This document shows, piece after piece, positions 26,822-35,897 of a stretch of DNA of 64,000 nt. The notes under the pieces are model-generated. The model was not told the DNA's origin. It made no database searches and saw only the letters and a list, made by a program, of their open reading frames with translations. Position 1 is the stretch's first letter, and every line of letters starts with the position of its first letter. The position numbers and the translations under genes were made by a program. The stretch covers positions 62,001 to 126,000 of the forward strand of contig NZ_BOOK01000029.1 in NCBI RefSeq assembly GCF_016863195.1. Direction: 5' to 3'. The DNA comes from Paraplanobispora takensis (GTDB lineage: Bacteria > Actinomycetota > Actinomycetes > Streptosporangiales > Streptosporangiaceae).

Positions 26822-27679
26822 TCAGCGCAGGGCGGGCAGGATCCGGTCGACGTGGCCCAGAGGGTCGGACCCGATCGGGCGCAGCACCACGGTGCCGGCC
26901 CCGGCCTCCCACAGCGACCTGACGACCCCGGCCGCGGTCTCGGCCGGTCCGGCGGCCATGGGCACCTCGTGCGGCGCGACGCCCAGGAACTCCGCCTGTC
27001 CGGTGGCCGCGGGCAGGACGGCGGCGCGGACCTCCTCGGGGTCGTCGCCGACGTAGAGGTGGACGAACACCACCACCTCGTGGTCGCCGCCGGTCTCGCC
27101 GATCATCGCGCGGGCCCGCCGTACCCGCCCGGCGTCGAACCCCTCGGGCAGGATCGTGCCCTGGGCCACCCGCCCGGACAGCTCCAGCGAGCGGGGCCGT
27201 ACCACACCGGCCAGGACCGGCGGCGGTACGGCGGGCGGATGCACCAGGCCGATCCCGTCCAGCCGTACGGCGCGGCCGTCGCAGGTGACCCTCTCGCCGC
27301 GCAGCAGCGCCCGCACCGCCACGATGGTCTCCTCCAGCAGCGCCAGCGGCGAGGGCGCGAGCGCCCCGACGCCGCGCATCCACTCCTGCACGCCGTGGCC
27401 GATCCCGGCGGCCAGGCGGTGCGGGTGCACGCGGGCGAGGTTGCCCAGCTCCATGGCCAGCAGGGCGGGGTTGCGCAGCGGGGCCGGGGTGATCCCGATG
27501 CCCACGCGCAGCCGCTCGGTGACGGCCAGCGCCGTGGCGGCCGACGAGATCGAGCCCGTCCAGCCCAGGTCCTCCACCACCCACAGGTCGTCGACCTGCG
27601 TGACGCCGTCCAGGCGGCGGGCGAAGGGGACGAGGTCCTCGGGGGGAAGGTCGCGGTCGAACATCACGCCCAGGCGCAT
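26822..27679 (-). CDS. LLM-class F420/FMN-dependent oxidoreductase
   Basis: 285 residues, a luciferase-like (beta/alpha)8 barrel. Landmarks: MRLGVMFDRDLPPEDLVPFA at the N-terminus, VGIGITPAPLRNPALLAMEL, and a catalytic-face segment HRLAAGIGHGVQEWM. In actinobacteria most members of this class use coenzyme F420; the substrate cannot be told. CGAGGAG precedes ATG 27679. It lies downstream of the NlpC/P60 gene on the same strand but with its own ribosome site. Confidence 0.85.
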   Translation of the reverse strand: MRLGVMFDRDLPPEDLVPFARRLDGVTQVDDLWVVEDLGWTGSISSAATALAVTERLRVGIGITPAPLRNPALLAMELGNLARVHPHRLAAGIGHGVQEWMRGVGALAPSPLALLEETIVAVRALLRGERVTCDGRAVRLDGIGLVHPPAVPPPVLAGVVRPRSLELSGRVAQGTILPEGFDAGRVRRARAMIGETGGDHEVVVFVHLYVGDDPEEVRAAVLPAATGQAEFLGVAPHEVPMAAGPAETAAGVVRSLWEAGAGTVVLRPIGSDPLGHVDRILPALR

Positions 27680-27743
27680 GGCTCTCCTCGATGGCGGGGA
27701 TCATCACGGACCGGGCCCGGGACGATCACCGGGCTCCGGCCGG

Positions 27744-28346
27744 TCAAAGGTAACGGAAGAACCCGGCGAAGCCCCTGACCCGGGTCAGGGGGTCGATCCT
27801 GACCGTGGTCCCGGTGCGCAACGCGTTGATCATCTTGCCCTCGCCGATGTAGACGCCGACGTGGTGGGTCCTCACCTTGCGCCTTTTCACCGTGCCGTAG
27901 AAGACGAGGTCGCCCGGGCGCGCCAGCCGGGCCGGGACCTTCGTGAGCCGCCGGACGTGGTCGTCGGTGTTGCCCGGGCCCAGGACGTCGCGGCCGTAGG
28001 CCAGGTGATAGACCCAGCGGGCCAGTCCCGAGCAGTCGAGGCCGCGGGTCCTGGTGGCGGGGCACGGTCTGATCGAGCCCCGATAGCCCCGGCAGGTGCC
28101 CAGCGAGGGCCCGGGCCGCTCGGCGTGGCCGCCGCCCCAGGAGTAGGGGATCGCCCCGCCGGGCCAGCCGGGCCGTCCGTCCCCGGCCCGGATCGCGTGG
28201 GCGATGGCGGTCAGCCGGTTCGGGGTGACGGCGGGCAGGATCGGTACCGAGGCGCTCGTCCCCAGCAGGACGGCCACGAGCACGGCCGCCGCGGCCGTCC
28301 CCCGGTGACGGGCGGACGCCCTTCCGGAGAGTCCGGCCACCTTCAC
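27744..28346 (-). CDS. Secreted NlpC/P60 peptidoglycan hydrolase
   Basis: About 200 residues. An N-terminal membrane/signal segment (GTAAAAVLVAVLLGTSA) is followed by a C-terminal NlpC/P60 domain: catalytic Cys in GLDCSGLARWVYH, then PGDLVFYGTV and the His in THHVGVYIGEGKMINA. It should cut cell-wall peptide stems outside the membrane. I chose GTG 28346; TTG 28349 directly before it is possible. A small lipoprotein gene lies upstream on the same strand. A cyclic-di-AMP riboswitch, frequent before such genes, was looked for and not seen. Confidence 0.87.
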   Translation of the reverse strand: MKVAGLSGRASARHRGTAAAAVLVAVLLGTSASVPILPAVTPNRLTAIAHAIRAGDGRPGWPGGAIPYSWGGGHAERPGPSLGTCRGYRGSIRPCPATRTRGLDCSGLARWVYHLAYGRDVLGPGNTDDHVRRLTKVPARLARPGDLVFYGTVKRRKVRTHHVGVYIGEGKMINALRTGTTVRIDPLTRVRGFAGFFRYL

Positions 28347-28475
28347 CAACCCCGTTTTATCGCGCTATATCAAAATTATTCTGCCGGACGAAACCCCGGC
28401 CCGCGCGGCGTGACCGGGGAGCGGCGTGCGCGCGGGGCCGCTGAGGTGCTCGGATGCGCTCAGGCGTGCTCGCGC

Positions 28476-28691
28476 TCAGTCGCAGTCGTCGATGTCGACG
28501 TCGACCTTCTTCTTGGTCTTCGGCTTCTGGCTCGACGAGGAGCCCTTGGGACCCTTGGTGGCCTGGGCGAACGGGGCGATCGCCGTACCACTGGCCGAGG
28601 CGGCGCACGCCTCGTCGTCCACGGTGCAGGCGACGAGCGAGGACAGGGCGATGACGATGGCGCCGGCGGTGAGGGCGACGGTACGGAACAC
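28476..28691 (-). CDS. Small putative lipoprotein
   Basis: 71 residues. GTG 28691 follows AGGAG at a 10-base distance. The N-terminus FRTVALTAGAIVIALSSLVA ends in Cys22, giving a lipobox LVAC, so it is probably a lipidated exported protein. The mature part has a basic patch (KPKTKKK) and an acidic tail (VDVDIDDCD) with a final Cys pair candidate. No family is recognised. It precedes the NlpC/P60 gene and follows the Lrp regulator on the same strand. The call rests on signal sequence and ribosome site, not on homology. Confidence 0.6.
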   Translation of the reverse strand: MFRTVALTAGAIVIALSSLVACTVDDEACAASASGTAIAPFAQATKGPKGSSSSQKPKTKKKVDVDIDDCD

Positions 28692-28766
28692 GGTTGTTCG
28701 TTCTCCTGCTTGTGCGGTTTGTTGCCCTCTATGGATATCCGAAGTCACTTGCATCGCGCTGAAACG

Positions 28767-29231
28767 TCACTTGTCTCCTGAATCGGATGGGGCTCCCGGG
28801 ACGTGGACGCCGCGCTCGAAGAAGGTCTCCAGCACCACGACGGTCTGCGTCCCGGTCACCCCGTCGATCTTGAAGACCCGGCGCAGCACGTCCTGCAGTT
28901 CCCGGGTGCTGGAGGCGCGCACCTTGACCAGCAGCGAGGCCGGGCCCGCGATGACGTGGGCCTCCTCGATCTCCGGGACCGCCGCCAGGGCCTCGCCGGT
29001 CCCGCCCATCCAGGTGTTCCCGTCGACCATCACGTACGCCAGCACGTCCCGGCCGGCCGCCACCGGATCGATGTCCACCGTGGTCCGCCGGATCAGCCCG
29101 CGCTCGCGCAGCTTCCTGACCCGTTCGTGGGCCGCGCCGGCCGACAGGCCCACCGCCGCTCCGAGCGCGGCGTACGGCCGTGCGGCGTCCTCCTGCAACA
29201 GGCCGATCAGCATCCTGTCGACGTCGTCCAT
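28767..29231 (-). CDS. Lrp/AsnC family transcriptional regulator
   Basis: 154 residues. N-terminal HTH (VDRMLIGLLQEDAARPYAAL, then LSAGAAHERVRKLRERGLI) and a C-terminal ligand-binding RAM domain (IEEAHVIAGPASLLVKVRAS, then VFKIDGVTGTQTVVVLETF). It probably senses an amino acid or related small molecule. It is divergent from the SMP-30 gene with 65 bases between starts, so that gene is a likely target along with itself. ATG 29231 has no ribosome site; TATGTT lies just upstream, fitting a leaderless start. Confidence 0.9.
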   Translation of the reverse strand: MDDVDRMLIGLLQEDAARPYAALGAAVGLSAGAAHERVRKLRERGLIRRTTVDIDPVAAGRDVLAYVMVDGNTWMGGTGEALAAVPEIEEAHVIAGPASLLVKVRASSTRELQDVLRRVFKIDGVTGTQTVVVLETFFERGVHVPGAPSDSGDK

Positions 29232-29296
29232 GACATGAACATATCAGGAGGATCAGGCGTTTGACGGAACTGCATTCGGCGATGTTTGCTCTTCTC

Positions 29297-30220
29297 ATGA
29301 CAGAGTTCACGAGGGAGACCGTCCCGGCCGAGTTCGACGTCCTGGACGAGCGCTTCGCCACGGTGGGCGGTGACGAGCGGATCGAGCGCCTCCACCACGG
29401 CTGCCGCTGGGCCGAGGGACCGGTGTACGTCCCCGCGGGCCGCTATCTGCTGTGGAGCGACATCCCCAACGACCGCATGCTCCGCTGGGACGAGCTGACC
29501 GGCGCCGTGGGCCCGTTCCGCGTCCCGGCCGGATACGCCAACGGCCACACCCTGGACGCCCGGGGCCGCCTGATCTCCTGCGAGCAGGGCAACCGGCGGG
29601 TGACCCGTACCGAGCACGACGGCTCGATCACCGTCATCGCCGACCGGTGGGAGGGCAGACGCCTCAACAGCCCCAACGACGTGGTGGTGAGGTCCGACGG
29701 CTCGATCTGGTTCACCGACCCCTCCTACGGCATCACCAGCGACTACGAGGGACACCGCGCCGAAAGCGAGATCGGCGCGGACAACGTCTACCGCGCCGAT
29801 CCGGTCACCGGCGAGGTGCGCCTGGTGGCCGGTGACTTCGTCCGCCCCAACGGGCTGGCCTTCTCCCCGGACGAGCGGCAGCTCTACGTCGCCGACACCC
29901 GCCGCAAGCACCTGCGGGCCTTCGACGTGCACGACGACGGCACGCTGTCGGGCGGCAAGGTGCTCGCCGAGTGCGCGGCCGGTTCCTTCGACGGGATCAG
30001 GCTCGACGACACCGGCCGCATCTGGGCCGCCACCCACGAGGGCGTGCACTGCTTCACCCCCGACGGCACGCTGATCGGCAGGCTCCCGCTCCCGGAGAAG
30101 ACCTCCAACCTGGTCTTCGGCGGGCTGAAGCGCAACTGGCTGTTCATGACCGCCTCGACCTCCGTCTACGCCATCATGCTCAACGTCCGCGGAGCCCGCC
30201 CCGCCTACGCCGCCGGATGA
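29297..30220 (+). CDS. SMP-30/gluconolactonase-like beta-propeller hydrolase
   Basis: About 307 residues, a six-bladed SMP-30 propeller. Metal-ligand positions of the family are recognisable: the Glu in HHGCRWAEGPVYVPAG, the Asn in RLNSPNDVVVRSDGS, and the Asp in VADTRRKHLRAFD. Such enzymes open sugar lactones in a divalent-metal-dependent way. Two starts are possible: ATG 29297 (leaderless, with TTGACG at 29261 and TTTGCT at 29285) or TTG 29261 with AGGAGG ten bases upstream. I prefer ATG because conservation begins there. It is divergent from the Lrp-type gene. Confidence 0.88.
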   Translation: MTEFTRETVPAEFDVLDERFATVGGDERIERLHHGCRWAEGPVYVPAGRYLLWSDIPNDRMLRWDELTGAVGPFRVPAGYANGHTLDARGRLISCEQGNRRVTRTEHDGSITVIADRWEGRRLNSPNDVVVRSDGSIWFTDPSYGITSDYEGHRAESEIGADNVYRADPVTGEVRLVAGDFVRPNGLAFSPDERQLYVADTRRKHLRAFDVHDDGTLSGGKVLAECAAGSFDGIRLDDTGRIWAATHEGVHCFTPDGTLIGRLPLPEKTSNLVFGGLKRNWLFMTASTSVYAIMLNVRGARPAYAAG

Positions 30221-30355
30221 CATTTGTCACCGCGCTCGCCTGCAAGATCCACAAGCGTCCGGTGATATCGGCGACTGTCCGTGCGCAGGAGGGGCGGGAC
30301 AGGATCTTTCCTGAAGGAAACCGCATCTCATCGACTTCCTCAGGAGTTCCAGGCC

Positions 30356-31882
30356 ATGAACAGAGCCCTCCCGCGCCCCGCGAAGATCACGGCGATGGCC
30401 GCGACCCTGCCCCTGGCACTGTCCCTGGTCGCCACCGGTGGCCCGGCTGCGGCGGCGAGCACCGGCCCGAGCGCCACCGGCCAGGGATGGATCACCTGGG
30501 GGTCGTGCGCCGGCATGCGGCCCGCCGAGGGCCGCAAGCTCCCCGCGGGCACCGAGTGCGGCACGCTCACCGTCCCCCTCGACTATGCGGATCCCCGGGG
30601 CGGGACCGTCGATCTGGCGTTGATCCGCGTCAAGGCCACCGGCCCGGGCAGGCGGCTGGGGTCGCTGGTGTTCAACTTCGGCGGCCCCGGCGGCTCCGGC
30701 GTGGACATCCTCCCTCTGGCCGCCCCGGCCTATACCGCCTTGAACGCCCGCTACGACCTGGTCTCCTTCGACCCGCGAGGGGTGGAGCGCAGCTCCGGCG
30801 TGCGGTGCGGCGGCGCCGGGGAGATGGAGAAGTACAACGCCGCCGACGGCTCCCCGGACACCCCGGCCGAACGGGCCCGGCTCAGGCGGGCCACGGCGGA
30901 GTTCGTCCGGGCCTGTCAGAAGACCTCCGGCCCGATCCTGCCGCATGTGGGCACCGTCGACGCGGCCCAGGACCTGGAGCAGCTGCGCGCGGCGCTGGGC
31001 GAGGACGGGCTGAACTACTTCGGCATGTCGTACGGCACGCATCTGGGCGCGGTCTACGCCACGATGTTCCCCGAGCAGGTGGGCCGCTTCCTGCTGGACG
31101 CCCCGCTGGACCCCACACTCTCCTTCCGGCAGCGCACTCTCGACCAGATGAGAGGGTTCCAGCGCTCGTACGAGGCGTTCCTCGCCGACTGCGCCGCCAA
31201 GGGCGCGGGCAGGTGCGCGCTCGGTGCGACCCGCAAGACCGCGGGCAAGACGGTCGGGGCACTGTGGAAGCGCCTGGACTCCGAGCCGCTGAAGGTGGGC
31301 GGGCGGGAGCTCAACCAGACGCTGGCGACCACCGGCATCGGGGCGGCGCTGTACTCCCGGCAGGCCTGGCCGGTGCTGGAGCAGGCGCTGAGCGCGGCAC
31401 TCAAGGGCGACGGCCGCCTCCTGCTGGCCATGGCCGACAGCTACACCGGCCGCAGGGCCGACGGCACCTACTCGACCATGCTCACCAGCTTCCCGGCCAT
31501 CAGCTGCGCCGACAGCACCGAACGGCCCGGCGCCGCCGAACTGGCCGGGACCGAGGCAGCGGCGAGGAAGATCGCCCCCATGTTCGGCGGCGCCGGCCTC
31601 GGCAGTCTCTGCGCGCGCTGGCCGTTCGCCGGCAGCGACCTGGCCAAGAAGGTCGACGCCACCGGCTCGGCCCCGATCGTGGTGGTGGCCACGACCGGTG
31701 ACCCGGCCACGCCGTACGCGTGGGGGCCGAAGCTGACCGCGCAGCTCGGGACCGCCGTCCTGGTCACGTCCGAGGGCGAGGGGCACGGCGCCTACGGGGT
31801 CAACGCCTGCACGACGAAGGTCGCCGACGCCTACCTGCTCGACGGGAAGGTCCCGGCCGAGGGCACGCTCTGCCGTTCCTGA
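30356..31882 (+). CDS. Secreted alpha/beta-hydrolase, tripeptidyl aminopeptidase type
   Basis: 508 residues. A signal peptide (TAMAATLPLALSLVATGGPA) is followed by an alpha/beta hydrolase with the oxyanion loop FNFGGPGGSGVD, nucleophile Ser in FGMSYGTHLG, and a C-terminal TAP-like region with Asp in TTGDPATPYAWG and His in GEGHGAYG. Cysteines near GSCAGM and TECGTL may form a disulfide, as in secreted Streptomyces TAP enzymes that remove N-terminal tripeptides. ATG 30356 follows AGGAG. Whether it cleaves peptides or esters is undetermined. Confidence 0.88.
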   Translation: MNRALPRPAKITAMAATLPLALSLVATGGPAAAASTGPSATGQGWITWGSCAGMRPAEGRKLPAGTECGTLTVPLDYADPRGGTVDLALIRVKATGPGRRLGSLVFNFGGPGGSGVDILPLAAPAYTALNARYDLVSFDPRGVERSSGVRCGGAGEMEKYNAADGSPDTPAERARLRRATAEFVRACQKTSGPILPHVGTVDAAQDLEQLRAALGEDGLNYFGMSYGTHLGAVYATMFPEQVGRFLLDAPLDPTLSFRQRTLDQMRGFQRSYEAFLADCAAKGAGRCALGATRKTAGKTVGALWKRLDSEPLKVGGRELNQTLATTGIGAALYSRQAWPVLEQALSAALKGDGRLLLAMADSYTGRRADGTYSTMLTSFPAISCADSTERPGAAELAGTEAAARKIAPMFGGAGLGSLCARWPFAGSDLAKKVDATGSAPIVVVATTGDPATPYAWGPKLTAQLGTAVLVTSEGEGHGAYGVNACTTKVADAYLLDGKVPAEGTLCRS

Positions 31883-31972
31883 CGCCGTGACCGGCCCGGG
31901 GCACGGCTGCGGTGAGCCGGGTTTGCGGTGGCGCGGTGTTTGTCGGTGGCGTGGTGCAGGATGCGGGACGTC

Positions 31973-32002
31973 GTTCCACGGTGAAGAGTTCCACGGTGAA
32001 GA
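31973..32002 (+). repeat. Perfect 15-bp tandem repeat in the DUF5713 leader
   Basis: GTTCCACGGTGAAGA occurs twice in a row (31973-31987 and 31988-32002), ending 12 bases before the ATG and abutting the ribosome site. It may be a regulator's direct-repeat site or a slippage product. Confidence 0.7.
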
Positions 32003-32014
32003 TGGGAGATCGCG

Positions 32015-32356
32015 ATGCCGCTCACGAACCAGCAGGTGCTCGGCCATGTCTTTCTCAAGGAGATGTACGGCGACGGATACTTCCCCGACCACGTCGTAGA
32101 CAAGGGCGGAGCGATCCTGCTGAGGCTGTGCGAGCGGATCGAGGCCGAGCGGCCGTCGGACCTGGCGGCGCTGTACGCCCTCACCAAGCCCGCGACGGAG
32201 GAGTTCAACGACCTGCAGGAGGAGTTCGAGGCGGCCGGCAGCATGATCGACACCGTCGGGCGGGAGATCATCTGCGACCACTTCTGGTTCGTGGCGCAGG
32301 CATACGGGTTCACCGACGCGGACGCGGAGGAACTGGTCGCCGCCCGCGACTGGTGA
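32015..32356 (+). CDS. DUF5713 family protein
   Basis: 113 residues, mostly helical, with no signal peptide. MPLTNQQVLGHVFLKEMYGD and the acidic, helical middle (EEFNDLQEEFEAAGSMIDTV) match a small family I recall as DUF5713; its function is unknown. GGGAG precedes ATG 32015. The leader carries a perfect 15-bp tandem repeat. It converges on the DHFR-like gene with 42 bases between stops. Confidence 0.75.
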   Translation: MPLTNQQVLGHVFLKEMYGDGYFPDHVVDKGGAILLRLCERIEAERPSDLAALYALTKPATEEFNDLQEEFEAAGSMIDTVGREIICDHFWFVAQAYGFTDADAEELVAARDW

Positions 32357-32398
32357 GGAGCCCGCTCCCGCGGCGGCTTCGGGCCGCACGTGAGCTGA

Positions 32399-33040
32399 TC
32401 AGCCCGGGCCGAGGCCGCGGTCTTCGCGTCGCATGTCCCCGGTGACGGGGGTTCCCTCGCCGAGGCCGTACCGCAGGAGCACGGCGCCCTTGGGTGAGGC
32501 GACGGGCGGTTCGAGGAGCACCAGGCTGGCGGGGACCGCACCGCCGTCGAACACCTTCTTGCCGACGCCGAGCGTGATGGGGAAGATCCACAGGTCGAGC
32601 CGGTCGAAGAGGCGCTCGCGCAGGAGGGTCTGCACCAGGTTCAGGCTGCCGATCACGTGGACGTGCTCGTGCTTGTCACGCAGCTCGCGTACGGCGCCCG
32701 CCAGGTCGGGTCCCAGTTGCGTCGAGCCCGCCCAGCTCAGGTCCGGATTGCCCCGTGAGGCGACGTACTTCGGGATGCCGTTGAACAGCGTGGCGATCCC
32801 GCCGTCGACGCCGTCGACCTGGTCCGGCCAGTACGCGGCGAAGATGTCGTAGGTCCTGCGGCCCAGGAGCAGGGCGTCCATGCCCTCCATCCCGGCGCCG
32901 ATCTGCCGGCCGACCGTCTCGTCGAACAGGGGTGCCTGCCATCCCCCGAACGGGAAACCGTCGGGGTCCTCCTCGGGGTCACCCGGCGCCTGACCGACGA
33001 GGTCGAGCGTCGCGAACAGATCGATGTGGATCATGCCCAT
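32399..33040 (-). CDS. Dihydrofolate reductase/RibD C-terminal-like protein
   Basis: 213 residues of the RibD-C/DHFR-like fold: MIHIDLFATLDLVGQAPGDP, the nucleotide-binding segment LLLGRRTYDIFAAYWP, and VHVIGSLNLVQTLLRERLFD. Members are NADPH reductase-like proteins, mostly uncharacterised, and are not the housekeeping DHFR. ATG 33040 follows GGAGG. It lies next to glnA but in a separate unit, since a terminator hairpin lies between. Confidence 0.85.
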   Translation of the reverse strand: MGMIHIDLFATLDLVGQAPGDPEEDPDGFPFGGWQAPLFDETVGRQIGAGMEGMDALLLGRRTYDIFAAYWPDQVDGVDGGIATLFNGIPKYVASRGNPDLSWAGSTQLGPDLAGAVRELRDKHEHVHVIGSLNLVQTLLRERLFDRLDLWIFPITLGVGKKVFDGGAVPASLVLLEPPVASPKGAVLLRYGLGEGTPVTGDMRREDRGLGPG

Positions 33041-33171
33041 GGTGTCCTCCTCGACGTGTTCCGGCACGAACGCGGTCGGCGTCCGGACGCGAACCCATCG
33101 AACGATTGTTCGTGAACCCACGAATGATCGCCGAAGACACGGCCCCTGTCCACCCCGTCCGCCAAGGAAAG

Positions 33172-33206
33172 CCGCCATGCGGAAAACCCGTCATGCGGAA
33201 AGCCCG
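33172..33206. repeat. Short dispersed repeat, two copies near the glnA terminator
   Basis: CATGCGGAAARCCCG occurs at 33176-33190 and 33192-33206. The second copy extended left (CCCGTCATGCGGAAAGCCCG) matches 56571-56590 at 19 of 20 bases. Confidence 0.55.
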
Positions 33207-33238
33207 CGGCAAGGTGCAGGACCTTCCCACGGGCTTCC
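33197..33238 (-). terminator. glnA terminator hairpin
   Basis: About 18 nearly perfect pairs around a five-base loop, read on the minus strand, 36 bases after the glnA stop. Confidence 0.7.
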
Positions 33239-33274
33239 GATTCCCGACGTACGGCACCGCCGCGCGGCGACCGG

Positions 33275-34699
33275 TCAGACGTCGTAGTAGAGCTCGAACT
33301 CGTGCGGGTGCGGGCGCAGGCGGATCGGGTCGACCTCGTTCTCGCGCTTGTAGGCGATCCAGGTCTCGATCAGGTCGGCGGTGAAGACGCCGCCCTCCAG
33401 CAGGTACTCGTGGTCGGCCTCCAGGGCGGCGAGCACCTCGGGCAGGGAGCCGGGGACCTGCGGGATGTTGCGGGCCTCCTCCGGGGGCAGCTCGTAGAGG
33501 TCCTTGTCGACCGGCTCGACCGGCTCGATCTTGTTGCGGATGCCGTCGATGCCGGCCATGAGCATGGCCGAGAAGGCGAAGTAGGGGTTGCAGGACGGGT
33601 CCGGCACGCGGAACTCGATGCGCTTGGCCTTGGGGTTGGAGCCCGTGATCGGGATGCGGATGCAGGCCGAGCGGTTGCGCTGGGAGTAGACCAGGTTGAC
33701 CGGGGCCTCGTAGCCGGGGACCAGGCGGTGGTAGGAGTTGACCGTCGGGTTGGTGAAGGCCAGCAGCGACGGGGCGTGCTTGAGCAGGCCGCCGATGTAG
33801 TAACGGGCGGTGTCGGACAGGCCCGCGTAGCCGACCTCGTCGTAGAACAGCGGCGAGCCGTCCTTCCACAGCGACTGGTGGCAGTGCATGCCGGAGCCGT
33901 TGTCACCGAAGATCGGCTTGGGCATGAAGGTGACCGTGTGGCCGTACTCCAGGGCCGTGCTCTTGATGATGTACTTGTACAGCATCAGGTTGTCGGCGGT
34001 CTTCAGCAGCGTGCCGAACTTGAAGTCGATCTCGGCCTGGCCGGCGGTGCCCACCTCGTGGTGCTGCATCTCGACCTCGATGCCCGCCTCGATGAGCCGG
34101 CGGACCATCTCCGAGCGCAGGTCGGTGAAGTGGTCCATCGGCGGGACGGGGAAGTAGCCGCCCTTGTAGCGCGGCTTGTAGCCGAGGTTGCCGCCCTCCT
34201 GGGCCTTGCCGGTGTTCCAGGCGCCCTCGATGGAGTCGATGTGGTAGTAGCTCTCGTGGGCGCTGGTCTGGAACCGCACGTCGTCGAAGATGTAGAACTC
34301 GGCCTCGGGGCCGAAGTAGACGGTGTCGGCGATGCCGGTGCCCCGGAGGTACTCCTCGGCCTTGCGGGCCACGTTGCGCGGGTCGCGGGTGTAGGCCTCA
34401 CCCGTCAGCGGGTCGTGCACGAAGAAGTTGATGTTGAGCGTCTTGTGGTCGCGGAAGGGGTCCAGCACCGCCGTGGACGGGTCGGGCAGCAGCAGCATGT
34501 CCGACTCGTGGATGGCCTGGAAGCCGCGGATCGAGGAGCCGTCGAACATCAGTCCGTCGGAGAAGACGTTCGCACCGAAGTTCTCGGCGGGGAAGGTGAA
34601 GTGGTGCGTCGTGCCGGGCAGGTCGGTGAACCTGACATCGACGAACTGAACTCCTTCGTCCTTGATGAAATTCAGGACGCCGTCGGCGGAGTTGAACAC
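33275..34699 (-). CDS. glnA: Type I-beta glutamine synthetase
   Basis: 474 residues, full length. It makes glutamine from glutamate, ammonia and ATP as a cytoplasmic dodecamer. Seen: [16 protein letters not shown] in the beta-grasp domain, [12 protein letters not shown] metal Glu, [27 protein letters not shown] Glu loop, and the adenylylation loop [10 protein letters not shown] with Tyr402, the target of GlnE (encoded at 22456). GTG 34699 follows GGGAGG. A four-part GlnR-like box lies 51-88 bases upstream. It is the main assimilatory enzyme by sequence; the protein at 8981 is a distinct GlnA2-type. Confidence 0.97.
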   Translation of the reverse strand: MFNSADGVLNFIKDEGVQFVDVRFTDLPGTTHHFTFPAENFGANVFSDGLMFDGSSIRGFQAIHESDMLLLPDPSTAVLDPFRDHKTLNINFFVHDPLTGEAYTRDPRNVARKAEEYLRGTGIADTVYFGPEAEFYIFDDVRFQTSAHESYYHIDSIEGAWNTGKAQEGGNLGYKPRYKGGYFPVPPMDHFTDLRSEMVRRLIEAGIEVEMQHHEVGTAGQAEIDFKFGTLLKTADNLMLYKYIIKSTALEYGHTVTFMPKPIFGDNGSGMHCHQSLWKDGSPLFYDEVGYAGLSDTARYYIGGLLKHAPSLLAFTNPTVNSYHRLVPGYEAPVNLVYSQRNRSACIRIPITGSNPKAKRIEFRVPDPSCNPYFAFSAMLMAGIDGIRNKIEPVEPVDKDLYELPPEEARNIPQVPGSLPEVLAALEADHEYLLEGGVFTADLIETWIAYKRENEVDPIRLRPHPHEFELYYDV

Positions 34700-34749
34700 G
34701 CGAACCTCCCAAGGGGCACGGGCTATCGGACCGAAAGTAGGCCTGTGCC

Positions 34750-34787
34750 GTTACCGCCCCGTGTCTCGTTTGTTTCACTCGTGTTAA
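34750..34787 (-). promoter_or_regulatory. Four-part GlnR-like box upstream of glnA
   Basis: Minus strand: TTAAC-N6-GAAAC-N6-GACAC-N6-GTAAC, four five-base elements at exact 11-base period. This is the layout of Streptomyces GlnR sites (gTnAC-n6-GaAAC repeated). Three elements fit well; the third deviates at its second base. Confidence 0.65.
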
Positions 34788-34856
34788 GGGGGAGCATCCC
34801 ACGGTAGCCCTCCCCGGCCGGGTGAGACGGGGAGAAACCCTTCTTTTGCCCGGGTT

Positions 34857-35897
34857 TCACGTTCCGGTCGTCCTCCCGCAGCCCTCGATGTCCCTCTGCT
34901 CCAGGTCGTACGGATCGACCGGGGCGCCGGTCGCCTTGGCCGCCTCCTCATCCAGGGGAGCGTCGTCGTAGGACGGGCGTACGAAACCGTCGTCGACGTC
35001 GCAGCGGGCGCCCGCGACGCTGTTGTTCCACCGCTTGAGCCAGATCGCCGGCCTGCCGTTCTCGCGGTAGGCGAAGAACTCACGCTTGCTGTGGGCGACG
35101 AGCCGCATGGCGGTCTCCGGCTGCCCCGGCCGCCGCACGGCGTAGACGAACAGGTAGTTCACCTTGACCCGGACGCCCGGATACCCGTTCTCCCGGGAGG
35201 GGGAGAGCGTGGTCCTGCCGCGCACCTTGATCACGTCGGTGACGAGCTCGGTGGTCCTGGGGGCGAAGCTGGTCAGCAGATAGCGGGTGTTGTAGTAGTC
35301 CTTCTTGTTCTTCTTCGTCTTCTTCCGGTCGAGGTTCTTCAGGAACCACACCCGGTCCCCGGGGTCCAGAAGTTCGGCAAAGGGCTTGGACCCGGACTTG
35401 AGCAGGACACGCCGATCGAGGTGGGCGGCTTTGAGCAGGGCCCTGGTACGGCTGAGCGCGGCGGCGACCTCCTTCTTGCTCAGCCCGCCCATCGCCTTGG
35501 GGCGCGGCATCGTCAGGCCCTTCTCCCCGTCGGCGTACTTCATCGCCGGGGAGCCCTCGAAGGGGGACACGGCGACCGGCTCCCTCTCGACGGGCGTCGT
35601 CTCCTCGGGGACCGGCCCGAAGGCGCGGTCGGCGTCCTCGGGCACGGCGTCGGCCAGGGCGGTTGTCAGGGCCGTACCGGCCTGTCCCAGGACCTCCGGG
35701 CGCCAGGCGACGAACGCCCCGGCGCCCGCGACCGCCACGGCCGCCACCGCCGCGGTGATCCGCAACCTGCGACGGCGCCTGAAGCGGGGCAGGTGAGCCC
35801 ACTCCCGCTCGGCCGTCTTCCTCATCTTCCGGCGCTCCTGCCGGTCGATCTGCTCCATGAGGGCGTTGAAACGCTCGTCGAGGTCGTTATCTGACAC
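34857..35897 (-). CDS. Membrane-anchored protein of unknown function (CU044_5270-like)
   Basis: 346 residues. An N-terminal ~45-residue charged cytoplasmic tail (QIDRQERRKMRKTAEREWAH) is followed by one membrane segment (ITAAVAAVAVAGAGAFVAW) and a ~270-residue external region. This topology is like that of anti-sigma-factor-type or CU044_5270-type proteins encoded beside ECF sigma factors, but no sigma factor is adjacent. The external part has lysine-rich stretches (RKKTKKNKKDYYN). ATG 35897. The function is unknown. Confidence 0.7.
   Translation of the reverse strand: MSDNDLDERFNALMEQIDRQERRKMRKTAEREWAHLPRFRRRRRLRITAAVAAVAVAGAGAFVAWRPEVLGQAGTALTTALADAVPEDADRAFGPVPEETTPVEREPVAVSPFEGSPAMKYADGEKGLTMPRPKAMGGLSKKEVAAALSRTRALLKAAHLDRRVLLKSGSKPFAELLDPGDRVWFLKNLDRKKTKKNKKDYYNTRYLLTSFAPRTTELVTDVIKVRGRTTLSPSRENGYPGVRVKVNYLFVYAVRRPGQPETAMRLVAHSKREFFAYRENGRPAIWLKRWNNSVAGARCDVDDGFVRPSYDDAPLDEEAAKATGAPVDPYDLEQRDIEGCGRTTGT

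Noticed and set aside
28347-28475. Cyclic-di-AMP (ydaO) riboswitch upstream of the NlpC/P60 gene
   Set aside because: No recognisable motif or conserved stem pattern; the gap is only about 130 bases.
33172-33206. Insertion-sequence end suggested by short repeats
   Set aside because: No transposase and no target duplication; the repeats lie beside a terminator.
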